This document shows, in pieces, positions 1-8,456 of a stretch of DNA of 37,845 nucleotides. Positions within the stretch are counted from its first letter, which is position 1. The number at the start of each line of letters is the position of its first letter. Under the pieces are notes generated by a model. The model ran no database searches and was not told the DNA's origin. It saw only the letters and a list, made by a program, of their open reading frames with translations. A program made the translations under genes and the position numbers. This DNA is from a bacterium (GTDB lineage: Bacteria > Pseudomonadota > Alphaproteobacteria > Rs-D84), in NCBI GenBank assembly GCA_014803525.1, contig JAAVBP010000026.1:1-37845 (forward strand), read 5' to 3'.

Positions 1-2886
1 AGCTTCGAGGCCTTCATGAAATTGTTTTCACGGCGGAGCATGGATGGTCACGGGATGCTTGAGCAGGAGTTTATTCCTCGGTTGAATGAGGCGAGCGGGA
101 GGGAGTATCTCGGGGTAAAGGAGAAGCAGGCTCGGCTTGGGGAGAAGGTAGAGGAGATTTTCGGGGGCGAGGGAGGAAGCAGATTTTATGGCGGCCGGGA
201 TTCAGGAGAAAGCAGAGCTTCAGGCGGAAACAGCTTCGCGAGGGTTGGGGAATCTTCGGAAGTGCGGAAGGAGGGGAAGAGGATTAGGAAGCGGAATCAG
301 GGATTGCGAAAGAGTTGGGTTAAGCTTGCGTCTCAGGTACGTAAGATGGAGCTGACCAACGGGGAGCGGAATGTTAAGGTGAAGTTCCGGAATGGGGATT
401 GCGAGCGTGATTATGAGCTTGGATTGGGTGAGCTGATGTATATCTATGCTGCGGGTAGGAGCATAGACGGTTCGGTGAAGTTGCACCGGATGGGGATAAC
501 TGATGCGAAACTTGAGGAGATAAAGGCACTCATCCCGGATAAACTTTTGAAGCTTGTTGATTGGGTTCAGGAAGAATTCCTTGTAGATTGCCGGGAGGAG
601 TATAATATGGTTCATGAGCGGATGTTCGGGGCACCGATGGCTGCCAATGAGCATTACATTCCGCTGCGAATAGATAAGAACTCGATACCGCGGGATGAGG
701 ATATCAACAATCCGGTGGGACAGCGGACGACTTCATCTGTATCGACTGGGGCAGTAGTGAAGCGCACGTTCAACTCGCTGCCACTTGATATATTGCACAC
801 GAATTTCTTTGATGTGATAAATGATCATATCAAAGAGATGGAGCATTGGGCTGCGTATTCGGAGGTAGCAAGGGACCTGAATACATTGATCTCTCACAAC
901 CGATTCAAAAATCAGGTTAAGGGGATGAAGAGCTTTTTGGGCAATGGAGAAGACTTATGGGAAAGTTTTGTGGCTTCCTGTAGGATCGCAACCGGAAATT
1001 ACGATAAGGTGAAGAATGATCGTTGGATTCTTGGTGCATCGTCGGCTATGGTAACAGCTAAAGTTTCTGGGCGCCTCTATACTGCGTTCAAACAGTTAAG
1101 TTCCTTCCCCGCATATTTAGCAGAGGCAAATTTATTATCTCTTGGTAAGAATGCCCTTATGATAGGGGAGAGTTTTGAGTGGGCACGCCAGAACTTACCG
1201 CAATTCGAGAAGCGATGGGGCGGCCGCATGGCCGGGGATGAGAAATTGGAGAGTGCGGCACGAGACGGTAAATGGATGAAGAAATATTTGAATTCTCAGA
1301 TTGCAAAAGGCGGTATGTGGGCGAATGCCCTTGTCGATGCGTGCACAGTCGCAATGGGAGCCAAGGCTGTATATGAGACAAAGTTGAAAAGGTATAAAGA
1401 GCAGGGGTATTCGCCGGAGGATGCCCGTAAGAAAGCTCTTGCAGACGCCTCCAACATCTACAACAAGACCCAGCAATCAAGTGAGGGTGCATATCTTTCA
1501 GAAATGCAGGCGGAGAGAACATTTCTATCCACCATGTTCACGGCATACCGGAATTCTCCGATTTCATACCAGCGAATGTTGTTGGAATCCTTGCGAAATA
1601 TCAAACGTAAATGTAGTGTGGAACGGCGAGAGGATATGATATATCAACGTCAGCAACAGATCATGCGCGAATGGGGATATGACACTGAAACCGAGACAGG
1701 GGAATATATGGGGAGGTCATACGAAGAGAGTGAGGCGATGGCAAGGAAAGCGGCCGAGAGAGATATGCGTACATCATGGAAACGCGATATCATGAATGTG
1801 GCAAATTTCGGATTCCTCATGCAGTTGGCATGGAATGTATTCGGTCATCTTCCGTATTATATATTCGGGAGTGATTCGGAAGATAAAGATGAGATGCTTG
1901 AAGATGATTCCTTACATGCTGTGATCGGAGGTTGGGTCGAGGGTTTGACCGGAGGTGACATTCTTTCAGACGGACTGAATAATATCCGAAATATGGTATT
2001 CGGAGATGAAGACTGGAAAACGGAACTTGGTAAACAGCATCCTCTTTTTCAAGATCTCGACAGACTTGGGGATACCTTCAAGTATGATTGGGTTGCAGGC
2101 GCAAACGAAGTTCTCAATATCTGTATAGCTTCCGGGGTCGGTATGGCACCGAGTACACTTACAGATGCAGCGGTAGCGGTTAATGATCTTTATCATGCCG
2201 ATAAGAGTTCAATCAAAGAATGGGGATTGCTTATGATGCGTATCGCACAGATACCCCAGAGTCAACTCGATAAGATCTGGTTTGACGAATTTGACTGTAC
2301 AGGGGCACAGGCATTAAGACTCTCACCCGCTGAATCGGCACGAAGATATGCACGCTACAAGGTAATGAAGGGTTATGGATTTACCGGCATGTGTATGAGT
2401 GAAGAGGATGGATCGTTTTTTGACGGTGCCGTGAATAAGAGACAGGAGAAAATTCGGCAGGAGTATAAGAAACGAATCGATAAACTATGGAGCAAGGAGG
2501 AGAATGAGAAATTCGCCACTATATCTGATGCCATGGAAGCAATCAGGAAAAAGGAGAAATCTTTGGAAGAGAGGGCAGATCTATTAAATGATATTGAAGC
2601 CCAAAAGGACTTGGAGATTCTTTATAATGATCCACAGTATATCAAATATGAATACTATAAGACCATGAAGCCTTTCATAAAAGGATTGGCGGATAACTAT
2701 CTTGACGCTCTTACTCCAGAAGAGGCGGAAAAGAGTTTGCAGACTCTTATCAAGGTAAAGAAAATTATGGTTGAACAGCTTACCGGAGGTGAGATTCCTG
2801 AAGAGAGATGGGAGGAACAGGAGCGGATGATTGAGGAGTGGAAAGAGGGGGAGAGGAAGAAGAGGGTAGAGGCGATAAAAGAATAG
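1..2886 (+). CDS. Polyvalent/ejection-type phage protein, C-terminal part (5' partial)
   Basis: The frame is open to the left edge, so the start lies outside the window; the ATG at 16 is probably internal. About 961 residues are visible. Residues 60-85 are a Gly/Ser/Arg linker made by a repeat element. From about residue 205 follows a long helical region with a block around 480-530 (KTQQSSEG, LSEMQ, FTAYRNSPISYQRM) that I recognise from large polyvalent proteins of Bacteroidales phages; an LPD38-like assignment is tentative. Near residue 600 there is a hydrophobic stretch (FGFLMQLAWNVFGHLPYYIF), and the C-terminus is charged and coiled-coil-like. It lies 9 nt upstream of the portal gene, where ejected or portal-associated proteins are often encoded. 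Likely role (inference): a virion protein delivered with the DNA. It may be the 3' end of the gene that begins at the right edge of the window. Confidence 0.7.
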   Translation, partial: SFEAFMKLFSRRSMDGHGMLEQEFIPRLNEASGREYLGVKEKQARLGEKVEEIFGGEGGSRFYGGRDSGESRASGGNSFARVGESSEVRKEGKRIRKRNQGLRKSWVKLASQVRKMELTNGERNVKVKFRNGDCERDYELGLGELMYIYAAGRSIDGSVKLHRMGITDAKLEEIKALIPDKLLKLVDWVQEEFLVDCREEYNMVHERMFGAPMAANEHYIPLRIDKNSIPRDEDINNPVGQRTTSSVSTGAVVKRTFNSLPLDILHTNFFDVINDHIKEMEHWAAYSEVARDLNTLISHNRFKNQVKGMKSFLGNGEDLWESFVASCRIATGNYDKVKNDRWILGASSAMVTAKVSGRLYTAFKQLSSFPAYLAEANLLSLGKNALMIGESFEWARQNLPQFEKRWGGRMAGDEKLESAARDGKWMKKYLNSQIAKGGMWANALVDACTVAMGAKAVYETKLKRYKEQGYSPEDARKKALADASNIYNKTQQSSEGAYLSEMQAERTFLSTMFTAYRNSPISYQRMLLESLRNIKRKCSVERREDMIYQRQQQIMREWGYDTETETGEYMGRSYEESEAMARKAAERDMRTSWKRDIMNVANFGFLMQLAWNVFGHLPYYIFGSDSEDKDEMLEDDSLHAVIGGWVEGLTGGDILSDGLNNIRNMVFGDEDWKTELGKQHPLFQDLDRLGDTFKYDWVAGANEVLNICIASGVGMAPSTLTDAAVAVNDLYHADKSSIKEWGLLMMRIAQIPQSQLDKIWFDEFDCTGAQALRLSPAESARRYARYKVMKGYGFTGMCMSEEDGSFFDGAVNKRQEKIRQEYKKRIDKLWSKEENEKFATISDAMEAIRKKEKSLEERADLLNDIEAQKDLEILYNDPQYIKYEYYKTMKPFIKGLADNYLDALTPEEAEKSLQTLIKVKKIMVEQLTGGEIPEERWEEQERMIEEWKEGERKKRVEAIKE
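177..243 (+). repeat. Dispersed repeat (family 1), in-frame copy inside the polyvalent gene
   Basis: An incomplete long-form unit (AAGCAGATTTTATGGCGGCC) is followed by a short-form unit (AGCAGAGCTTCAGGCGGAAA, then CAGCTTCGCG). The same long-then-short order occurs at 12556-12650. Here the element is translated and gives the linker peptide ESRASGGNSFA. Related copies lie at 23751-23800 and 37497-37530. Confidence 0.7.
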
Positions 2887-2895
2887 AAATATTGG

Positions 2896-4917
2896 ATGAA
2901 GCATAAAGTAATGGATATGAAGCTATATAGGAAGCGAGGCGGGATATCAAAGGGGGGAGATATGAAAGGAGAGGCATTTGACAGTGTGAACCGGGCACGG
3001 AGGGAAGAGCGAGGGGATAGGGCGCGGGGGATGAGATTGCTGCGTGAGGCGGAGGTTCATTATACGGGGATGTCGAAATTCCGGAGGGATAGGGAACGTA
3101 ACAAGCGATACACGTATGGAGACCAGTGGGGAGATATGATCTGCTATGAGGGAGTCAGGATGCGTGAGGAGGATTATATAAGGCGTCAGGGTAACACGCC
3201 GTTGAAGAACAATCTTATCCGGAGGCTTGTCAGGAACGTGATAGGAGTTTACCGGAGCCAGAGCAGCGAGCCGATCTGCATAGCGAGAGACAGGGAGGAG
3301 CAACGGCTTGGGCAGACGATGAGCACAACCCTACAGTATAATATGCAGCTTAACCGTCTGTCTGGATTGAACGCACGGGCGATGGAGGAGTTTCTGATCA
3401 GCGGTTTTGTGGTTCAGCGGAAGAGCTATGGGTGGAGGAACGGGAAGGAGGATTGCTGGACGGATCTTGTTCAGCCAAACAATTTCTTCATAGACTGCAG
3501 GATGCGGGACAGCCGTGGTTGGGACTGTTGTATTTTGGGTGAGATACATGATATAGGATTTGAGGATCTTGTTTCGGAATTTGCGAAGACTCCCGGGGAT
3601 TATGACCGTCTTTCCGGGATATATCGGACAGCACGTGACTGTATGTCACTAACTTCGCTATGGGAAGACTTCGGGTATGGTGGTATTGGTCGGGACAAGA
3701 GTTTTCTTGTTCCCCTTGACGAGCGCCTGTGCCGGGTTATCGAGATATGGAAGCTTGAGAGCAAGCCGCGCTACCGGTGCCATGACTGGAACAGCGGAGA
3801 GATCTATAAGGTAGATGCAGAAGACCTTGAGGAGCTTGTACTGTCCGAGAACTGGAGACGCGGGGAGACTGGCCGGAGTGTTGGGATGCGGGAGGACGAG
3901 ATTCCTTATATAGATTATGAGTGGACGATAGACCGTTATTGGTACTATTATTATGTGAGTCCTACGGGAGATATAATAGCTGAGGGGGAGTCTCCCTACG
4001 AGCATAAGAGCCATCCTTACGTTTTCAAGGCTTATCCCTTCATCGACGGAGAGATCCATTCGTTTGTTGGAGATGTGATCGATCAGCAGCGCTACACGAA
4101 CCGATTGATCACGATGTATGACTGGATCATGCGCGGGAGTGCCAAGGGTGTTCTGATGATACCCGAGGACACAATCCCTCAGGGGATGGGGCCGGAGGAT
4201 TTTGCAGATACATGGACACGTTTCAACGGGGTGATCATTTACAAGCCCTCGACACGTCACAGCAACATACCTCAGCAGGTGAGCCAGAACAGCACGAACA
4301 TAGGGATCAGCGAATTGCTGAACGTTCAGCTGAAATTTTTCGAGGATATCACCGGGGTAAACGGAGCGTTGCAAGGGAAGCCCGGCTACAGCGGGATGTC
4401 GGCAGCGCTCTACAGCCAGCAGATGCAGAACGGGACTACGTCGCTACTTGACATATTGGAAGCCTTCAGCGAGTTCACGCTTGACGGAGCGTATAAGGAT
4501 GTGAAGAATATCCAGCAGTATTACACGAGCCGGAGGGTTATGAACATAGCGGGGAGGAAGGCGATGGTGGAGTATGATCCGGATAAGATCAGGGATGTGG
4601 AGTTTGACTTGTCGGTTGTTCCGAGCACGGCGACACCGGTTTACCGTGCTCTTGCGAATGATTTTCTGATGCAGATTTTCAAGACGGGGAAGATCACGCT
4701 TCAGCAGATGCTTGAAGTTGGGAACTATCCATTTGCGGATGAGCTCCTGCAGCTTCTGAAGAGCCAGGAGGAGCAGACACCGACGGGTGAGGGAGGAATG
4801 ATGATTCCGGAAGAGATAAAGGCGGCCGCCGCCGAGGGTGCCGATGGACAAGCGGTGGAAGCGCTTTATGCCGCTCTACGCGGAGACGGTCAGAAAGATG
4901 CGTATCCGACGGACTGA
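2896..4917 (+). CDS. Portal protein (P22-like)
   Basis: 673 residues, a usual size for portals of P22-like podoviruses. The N-terminus has the basic helical start and the KRYTYGDQWGD segment common in these portals. The middle carries QPNNFFIDCRMRD, a long segment with many aromatic residues, and VIDQQRYTNRLITMYDW, which fits the wing/stem region. The C-terminus (about 470-640) is helical, includes GVNGALQGKPGYSGMSAALY, and ends with a Glu/Ala-rich tail. Twelve copies would form the ring at the packaging vertex that binds terminase. The gene starts 9 nt after the upstream stop; ATG 2962 (MKGEAFDS), preceded by a purine-rich GGGGGGAG, is an alternative start that removes 22 residues. Its last 28 nt overlap the converging large-terminase gene. 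The family call is by motif recognition only. Confidence 0.85.
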   Translation: MKHKVMDMKLYRKRGGISKGGDMKGEAFDSVNRARREERGDRARGMRLLREAEVHYTGMSKFRRDRERNKRYTYGDQWGDMICYEGVRMREEDYIRRQGNTPLKNNLIRRLVRNVIGVYRSQSSEPICIARDREEQRLGQTMSTTLQYNMQLNRLSGLNARAMEEFLISGFVVQRKSYGWRNGKEDCWTDLVQPNNFFIDCRMRDSRGWDCCILGEIHDIGFEDLVSEFAKTPGDYDRLSGIYRTARDCMSLTSLWEDFGYGGIGRDKSFLVPLDERLCRVIEIWKLESKPRYRCHDWNSGEIYKVDAEDLEELVLSENWRRGETGRSVGMREDEIPYIDYEWTIDRYWYYYYVSPTGDIIAEGESPYEHKSHPYVFKAYPFIDGEIHSFVGDVIDQQRYTNRLITMYDWIMRGSAKGVLMIPEDTIPQGMGPEDFADTWTRFNGVIIYKPSTRHSNIPQQVSQNSTNIGISELLNVQLKFFEDITGVNGALQGKPGYSGMSAALYSQQMQNGTTSLLDILEAFSEFTLDGAYKDVKNIQQYYTSRRVMNIAGRKAMVEYDPDKIRDVEFDLSVVPSTATPVYRALANDFLMQIFKTGKITLQQMLEVGNYPFADELLQLLKSQEEQTPTGEGGMMIPEEIKAAAAEGADGQAVEALYAALRGDGQKDAYPTD

Positions 4918-7112
4918 CGGGTTGCCGAGTCAAGGAATTTAGCGGAGTCTCTTTTGATTTCTACTGGGAGAGGCATTTCTTTGAAGCAGATGTGGAGACC
5001 GATGGCGCGAGTCATCAGGATGTCGTCGTGAGCCCCTTCGGCGGCTCCGTATGCTCCGTTTTGTTTCCTTTCGTATGATAGTAATTCGGAAAGCGCCTTT
5101 TCGTCAGCCTCGACCCATGCCTTTTCCCTGACGGCTTTTATGAGGCCGGAAATAATCATCGGCTTTGTGGCGGTGTTTGTATGGAATCCATATTTTTTTG
5201 GTATTCCGAGACGGACATCTTCCGGTGAAAGCCGTCGTGCATAAAGGTTTGGGTATTGATCTCGGATCTGGTCGAGGAGGAAAAGTGACTGGTCTCCTCC
5301 TTCGAGACTCCGGGAGGGGTCGTGCGTCTCTATGGTGTTTGATTCGATTACGAGCAGAGCGTTATCATAGAAGGCGGCGATCTGAGCCGCTTTCCATGCA
5401 AGGATGTCGATATCTGTGTGTCCCCGCCATTGTGCGACGACAGCCGGTGGCTCTCCATCGGCCATAGCAATGCGGTCGAAGACGGCGATTACAGACCAGT
5501 CAGCCCTTTGGGACCTGCCACCTATGTCAACGGCCACGAGATAACGGTCTGCAAAGAGAGGTTCGTCTGAGAGGTCTGAGGATGATAGCGAACACCATTT
5601 CCGGCGGGAGATTCCTCCGGCAGTGATGACAGGTATGGGGGATGAAACGGAGTCGGGGAGAGCCCAGATGTCAAGGTTTCCTGATGTATCTTCGATGAAT
5701 GCGAGCGAGGAAAGAGTGGAGGAAGGAGAGGAAGGAGAGGAAGGAGAGGTGAGAGATATGACTTCACCCGATAAAAGGGGTGGGCGGCAGGCATGCCGGA
5801 ACTCCTCGACAAGATATTTGTCGAAGACGGCGGCACCGGAATTTACGAATGCCTCAATATCATCGGATGGACATTCGGCTGCCATTGATGCGTGGGAAGT
5901 GTGTTTTGTGCGTTCCACAACATACCAGTTTATTGCTTCGAGAGTTGCTCCTTTCTGCCATAGCCACCAAAGGTATTTTCCGGATTCCTGACGGGAGGAT
6001 GGAGCTTCTGAGGCGTCTTTGCGCGCGAAGAGAGCACGGGCGAAATCCGTTTTTTCACATTCGGATTTGAAAGGGATGACATTCCAGTCGATTTCATACC
6101 AGGCGATGAAAAGGGCAGAGAACTGAGATGAAGGGTTATCACGGGCGTCGGTATATTCGTGATGGAAGAAATTTCCATGTCCGTTAGCAGTGGATTCATA
6201 TACGATCATTGTTCCCGGTTTATTCAGGACACCTCCGCATGCAGACCGTACAATATCAGTTGCTTTCTTTTTAGGAGAGTCGGGCCAGATGCCAACCTCG
6301 GAGAGATGAACAAGAGCGTAGTCGCCTCCTCGGCATGAATCGGGATTCTCTGCGGATCCGATTTTTATTTTGCAGTTTCTCTGCGGAATTCGGAAAATAG
6401 AACCCGAGCGGCCGACACCGACCAATTTAGGTTCATTATCCGGAAATTTGTCACCTGGACGGTGGAGCATTCCGAGGGGGTATGCCTTGATCATTCGGTC
6501 AAACATGTCCTTAATTTCGTCGGTAGCAGCACCGACATGAGCAATAATCAGAGAATTGAGACCCTGTCTATGGCATATCTGGAGCCACGCCATATAAAGC
6601 TGAGAAGTTGTTGAGCCACCCCATTGCCGGGCTTTGAGAAGTACGATTCTGATTGGAATCCCGGCAAGACGCTGGCGTTCGAGTTCGGAGACGAATTTGC
6701 GTTGCGGGGATGTGAGACGGAAAAGGATTTCAGGATTACCATCGAGATTTTTATTCTTGATATATACGAACATAGCCGCCCAGAAAGGAAAATCGAATTT
6801 TGCACGGATGCGGACAAAGCGATCTATGACCGCATTTCGAGCCTCCTCAAATGGGGATGAGGGGAGAGATTTACGGATGAAATTTTCGACTGAGCCTTCT
6901 GAAGCGAGAATCCTGACAAAAGGGATGTCCATCATCTGGCGTGGTATCCATTGTCGGCGGATAGGGAAATCGGGGATTTCGAGGAGCGATCTCTCCCCGA
7001 TTGAGCCCTTTCCGGAAATTGGATTGAACTCAGCATTCAGGATTTCATTTCTGCGGGTGTTTTCGTTGATAATTTCTTTAACTGACTGATCGAGACTTAC
7101 GGATGAGGTCAT
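4890..7112 (-). CDS. terL: Terminase large subunit (TerL)
   Basis: About 740 residues from the ATG at 7112 (MTSSVSLDQ); an upstream ATG at 7157 adds 15 residues. The ATPase half has an atypical Walker A (LLKARQWGGSTTSQ, lacking GK[ST]), a Walker B-like HLSEVGIW and a coupling motif ESTANG. The nuclease half has VAVDIGGRSQRADWSV, VIESNTIE and HDDILMT, which supply the acidic residues of the RNase H-like fold. This is the packaging motor and headful or site-specific cutter. RQWGGS-type Walker A motifs are usual in Bacteroidales phages, so this is not a defect. A Ser/Pro run near residue 450 looks like a flexible insertion. The gene is transcribed against its head-gene neighbours and overlaps both the portal 3' end and the upstream small gene. 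Confidence 0.93.
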   Translation of the reverse strand: MTSSVSLDQSVKEIINENTRRNEILNAEFNPISGKGSIGERSLLEIPDFPIRRQWIPRQMMDIPFVRILASEGSVENFIRKSLPSSPFEEARNAVIDRFVRIRAKFDFPFWAAMFVYIKNKNLDGNPEILFRLTSPQRKFVSELERQRLAGIPIRIVLLKARQWGGSTTSQLYMAWLQICHRQGLNSLIIAHVGAATDEIKDMFDRMIKAYPLGMLHRPGDKFPDNEPKLVGVGRSGSIFRIPQRNCKIKIGSAENPDSCRGGDYALVHLSEVGIWPDSPKKKATDIVRSACGGVLNKPGTMIVYESTANGHGNFFHHEYTDARDNPSSQFSALFIAWYEIDWNVIPFKSECEKTDFARALFARKDASEAPSSRQESGKYLWWLWQKGATLEAINWYVVERTKHTSHASMAAECPSDDIEAFVNSGAAVFDKYLVEEFRHACRPPLLSGEVISLTSPSSPSSPSSTLSSLAFIEDTSGNLDIWALPDSVSSPIPVITAGGISRRKWCSLSSSDLSDEPLFADRYLVAVDIGGRSQRADWSVIAVFDRIAMADGEPPAVVAQWRGHTDIDILAWKAAQIAAFYDNALLVIESNTIETHDPSRSLEGGDQSLFLLDQIRDQYPNLYARRLSPEDVRLGIPKKYGFHTNTATKPMIISGLIKAVREKAWVEADEKALSELLSYERKQNGAYGAAEGAHDDILMTRAIGLHICFKEMPLPVEIKRDSAKFLDSATRQSVGYASF

Positions 7113-7515
7113 TGTAGTAGCCGTTTTTGACTTTGTAAATAATTTCGAGAGCAGCACGGGGCATCATATAAAACTCCGGAGCAGGGGTATGGATGACCTT
7201 GGCTACGAGATGAGATACAGGTAAAGTGGGATTGCTGTGGCGTATTTCGAGAACTCTGCGTAGGATTTCGGAGAACATCCTGATTTTGGGAGGACGCATG
7301 TTTCTGGGAAATCCTTTGCCTGCAAGAAGAGCCGAGATGACGATTGCAGCTCTCTCTTCGGAGACATAGAATCTTTCGGCCGGCATTGCAACAATGGTCT
7401 GGGCAATTTCATGCATTCGGATTACCGGAACTGAACTTATAACAGCGCGATATGCTCTCATAAGGTCGTTACTGCGCTGGATTGTGAAGGCGAGAATTGC
7501 TCCGTATGGTTTCAT
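7078..7515 (-). CDS. Candidate terminase small subunit
   Basis: 145 residues, directly upstream of the large terminase and overlapping its start by 35 nt. No small-terminase signature is certain. The protein contains two similar segments: VAMPAERFYVSEERAAIVIS near residue 45 and KVIHTPAPEFYMMPRAALEI near residue 110. Both fit P-A-x-x-F-Y, then an Ala, then Ile/Val-Ile. A small gene with such PA(P)xFY segments beside terL is familiar to me from Bacteroidales phages. Position, size and basic character suggest DNA recognition during packaging; this is inference. The start ATG at 7515 is the first in frame, and a -7-like TATCTTTG lies about 47 nt upstream. Confidence 0.6.
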   Translation of the reverse strand: MKPYGAILAFTIQRSNDLMRAYRAVISSVPVIRMHEIAQTIVAMPAERFYVSEERAAIVISALLAGKGFPRNMRPPKIRMFSEILRRVLEIRHSNPTLPVSHLVAKVIHTPAPEFYMMPRAALEIIYKVKNGYYNDLIRKSRSVS

Positions 7516-7561
7516 AGACAGAGGAATAAAAAGATGGTGAAAGGGTCAAAAAGGTGTTACA

Positions 7562-7569
7562 CAAAGATA
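7562..7569 (-). promoter_or_regulatory. Putative -7 box for the terminase genes
   Basis: TATCTTTG on the minus strand matches the Bacteroidetes -7 consensus TAnnTTTG exactly, in the divergent gap between the small terminase candidate and the scaffold gene. I do not see a good -33 TTTG at the expected spacing. Confidence 0.45.
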
Positions 7570-7595
7570 ATGATATGAAACAGAAGTTAAAAAAA

Positions 7596-7622
7596 TTGAG
7601 TGTATTGGAGTGGCTAAATTTG
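7596..7622 (+). promoter_or_regulatory. Putative promoter of the scaffold/capsid operon
   Basis: TAAATTTG at 7615-7622 matches TAnnTTTG. A TTG at 7596-7598 lies 16 nt upstream, somewhat closer than the usual 19-21 nt. The scaffold ATG is about 60 nt downstream. Confidence 0.45.
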
Positions 7623-7681
7623 TGAAAACAAATCCGGAAATAAAACAATGATTGAGTCCGGAATTAAAAAATATTATAGTA

Positions 7682-8428
7682 ATGGCAGATAATCAGGGTA
7701 TTAAAAGTAAACGGGAGCTTTTTTCAGAGCGGCTGCGTGAGCGTTATCCGGATAAAGATTTTAGCGATGAAGAGGCATTATTCGGTCAGATAAGTGACGA
7801 TTACGACCAAAGTGAGCAAAAGGTTAAGGGGTTTGAGGATCGGGAGCAGGCATTGACAGGGATGTTCTCGAAATATCCGCATGCTGCCCGTTTTATCAGC
7901 GACATGGCGGCGGGGGTGAATCCATGGGTTGCGATGGTTGAGCAGATAGGAATGGACGGGATCACAGACATGTTCAAGAATCCGCGATATAAGGAGGAGC
8001 TTGCCAAGGCTCAGGAAGCGTATATAGAACGTCTTGCGAAAGAGGATGATCTTGAAAAGGAGTATAAGAAGAATCTTGGAGGATCTCTTAAGGAACTGCA
8101 GCAACTTCAGGAAGAGCGAGGGCTTAGTGACGAGGAGATAGATTCTGCGGTTGATCTTCTGATGGAGATCGCGAACAATGCGATTATGGGCAAGTTCAAC
8201 CGAGAGAGTCTTGAGATGGCACTAAAGGCACTACATCATGATTCAGCGGTGGAAAATGCACGGGCAGAGGGGAAGATCGAGGGGAAGAATGAGCGTGCGG
8301 TCGAGACGTTGCGCAAGCCGAAGCGTGGGGATGGACTTCCGCGGATCGGAGGGAACAACAACAGCGTCAGGAGTCCGCAGGCGATGAACAGCATTTTCAG
8401 CATAGCGGAGCAGGCACGTACACGATAG
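7682..8428 (+). CDS. Capsid scaffolding protein
   Basis: 248 residues from the ATG at 7682 (MADNQGIKSKREL); an in-frame TTG at 7652 is a less likely start. The product is highly charged and mostly helical, with a coiled-coil Glu/Lys/Gln-rich centre (residues 90-150) and a basic, low-complexity C-terminus, the typical build of a scaffold whose C-terminal end touches the coat protein. It lies 28 nt upstream of the major capsid gene, the usual place. Residues FSKYPHAARFISDMAAGVNP near 65-85 form a conserved-looking hydrophobic patch. Role: internal scaffold for procapsid assembly, then released or degraded. The assignment rests on position and composition. Confidence 0.78.
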   Translation: MADNQGIKSKRELFSERLRERYPDKDFSDEEALFGQISDDYDQSEQKVKGFEDREQALTGMFSKYPHAARFISDMAAGVNPWVAMVEQIGMDGITDMFKNPRYKEELAKAQEAYIERLAKEDDLEKEYKKNLGGSLKELQQLQEERGLSDEEIDSAVDLLMEIANNAIMGKFNRESLEMALKALHHDSAVENARAEGKIEGKNERAVETLRKPKRGDGLPRIGGNNNSVRSPQAMNSIFSIAEQARTR

Positions 8429-8456
8429 GAAATAATATACACCAAAAGAATAAAGA

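Noticed and set aside
5522-6199. Several long open frames on both strands opposite TerL
   Set aside because: They are shadows of the TerL gene; composition is Pro/Ser/His-rich and no family pattern is seen.
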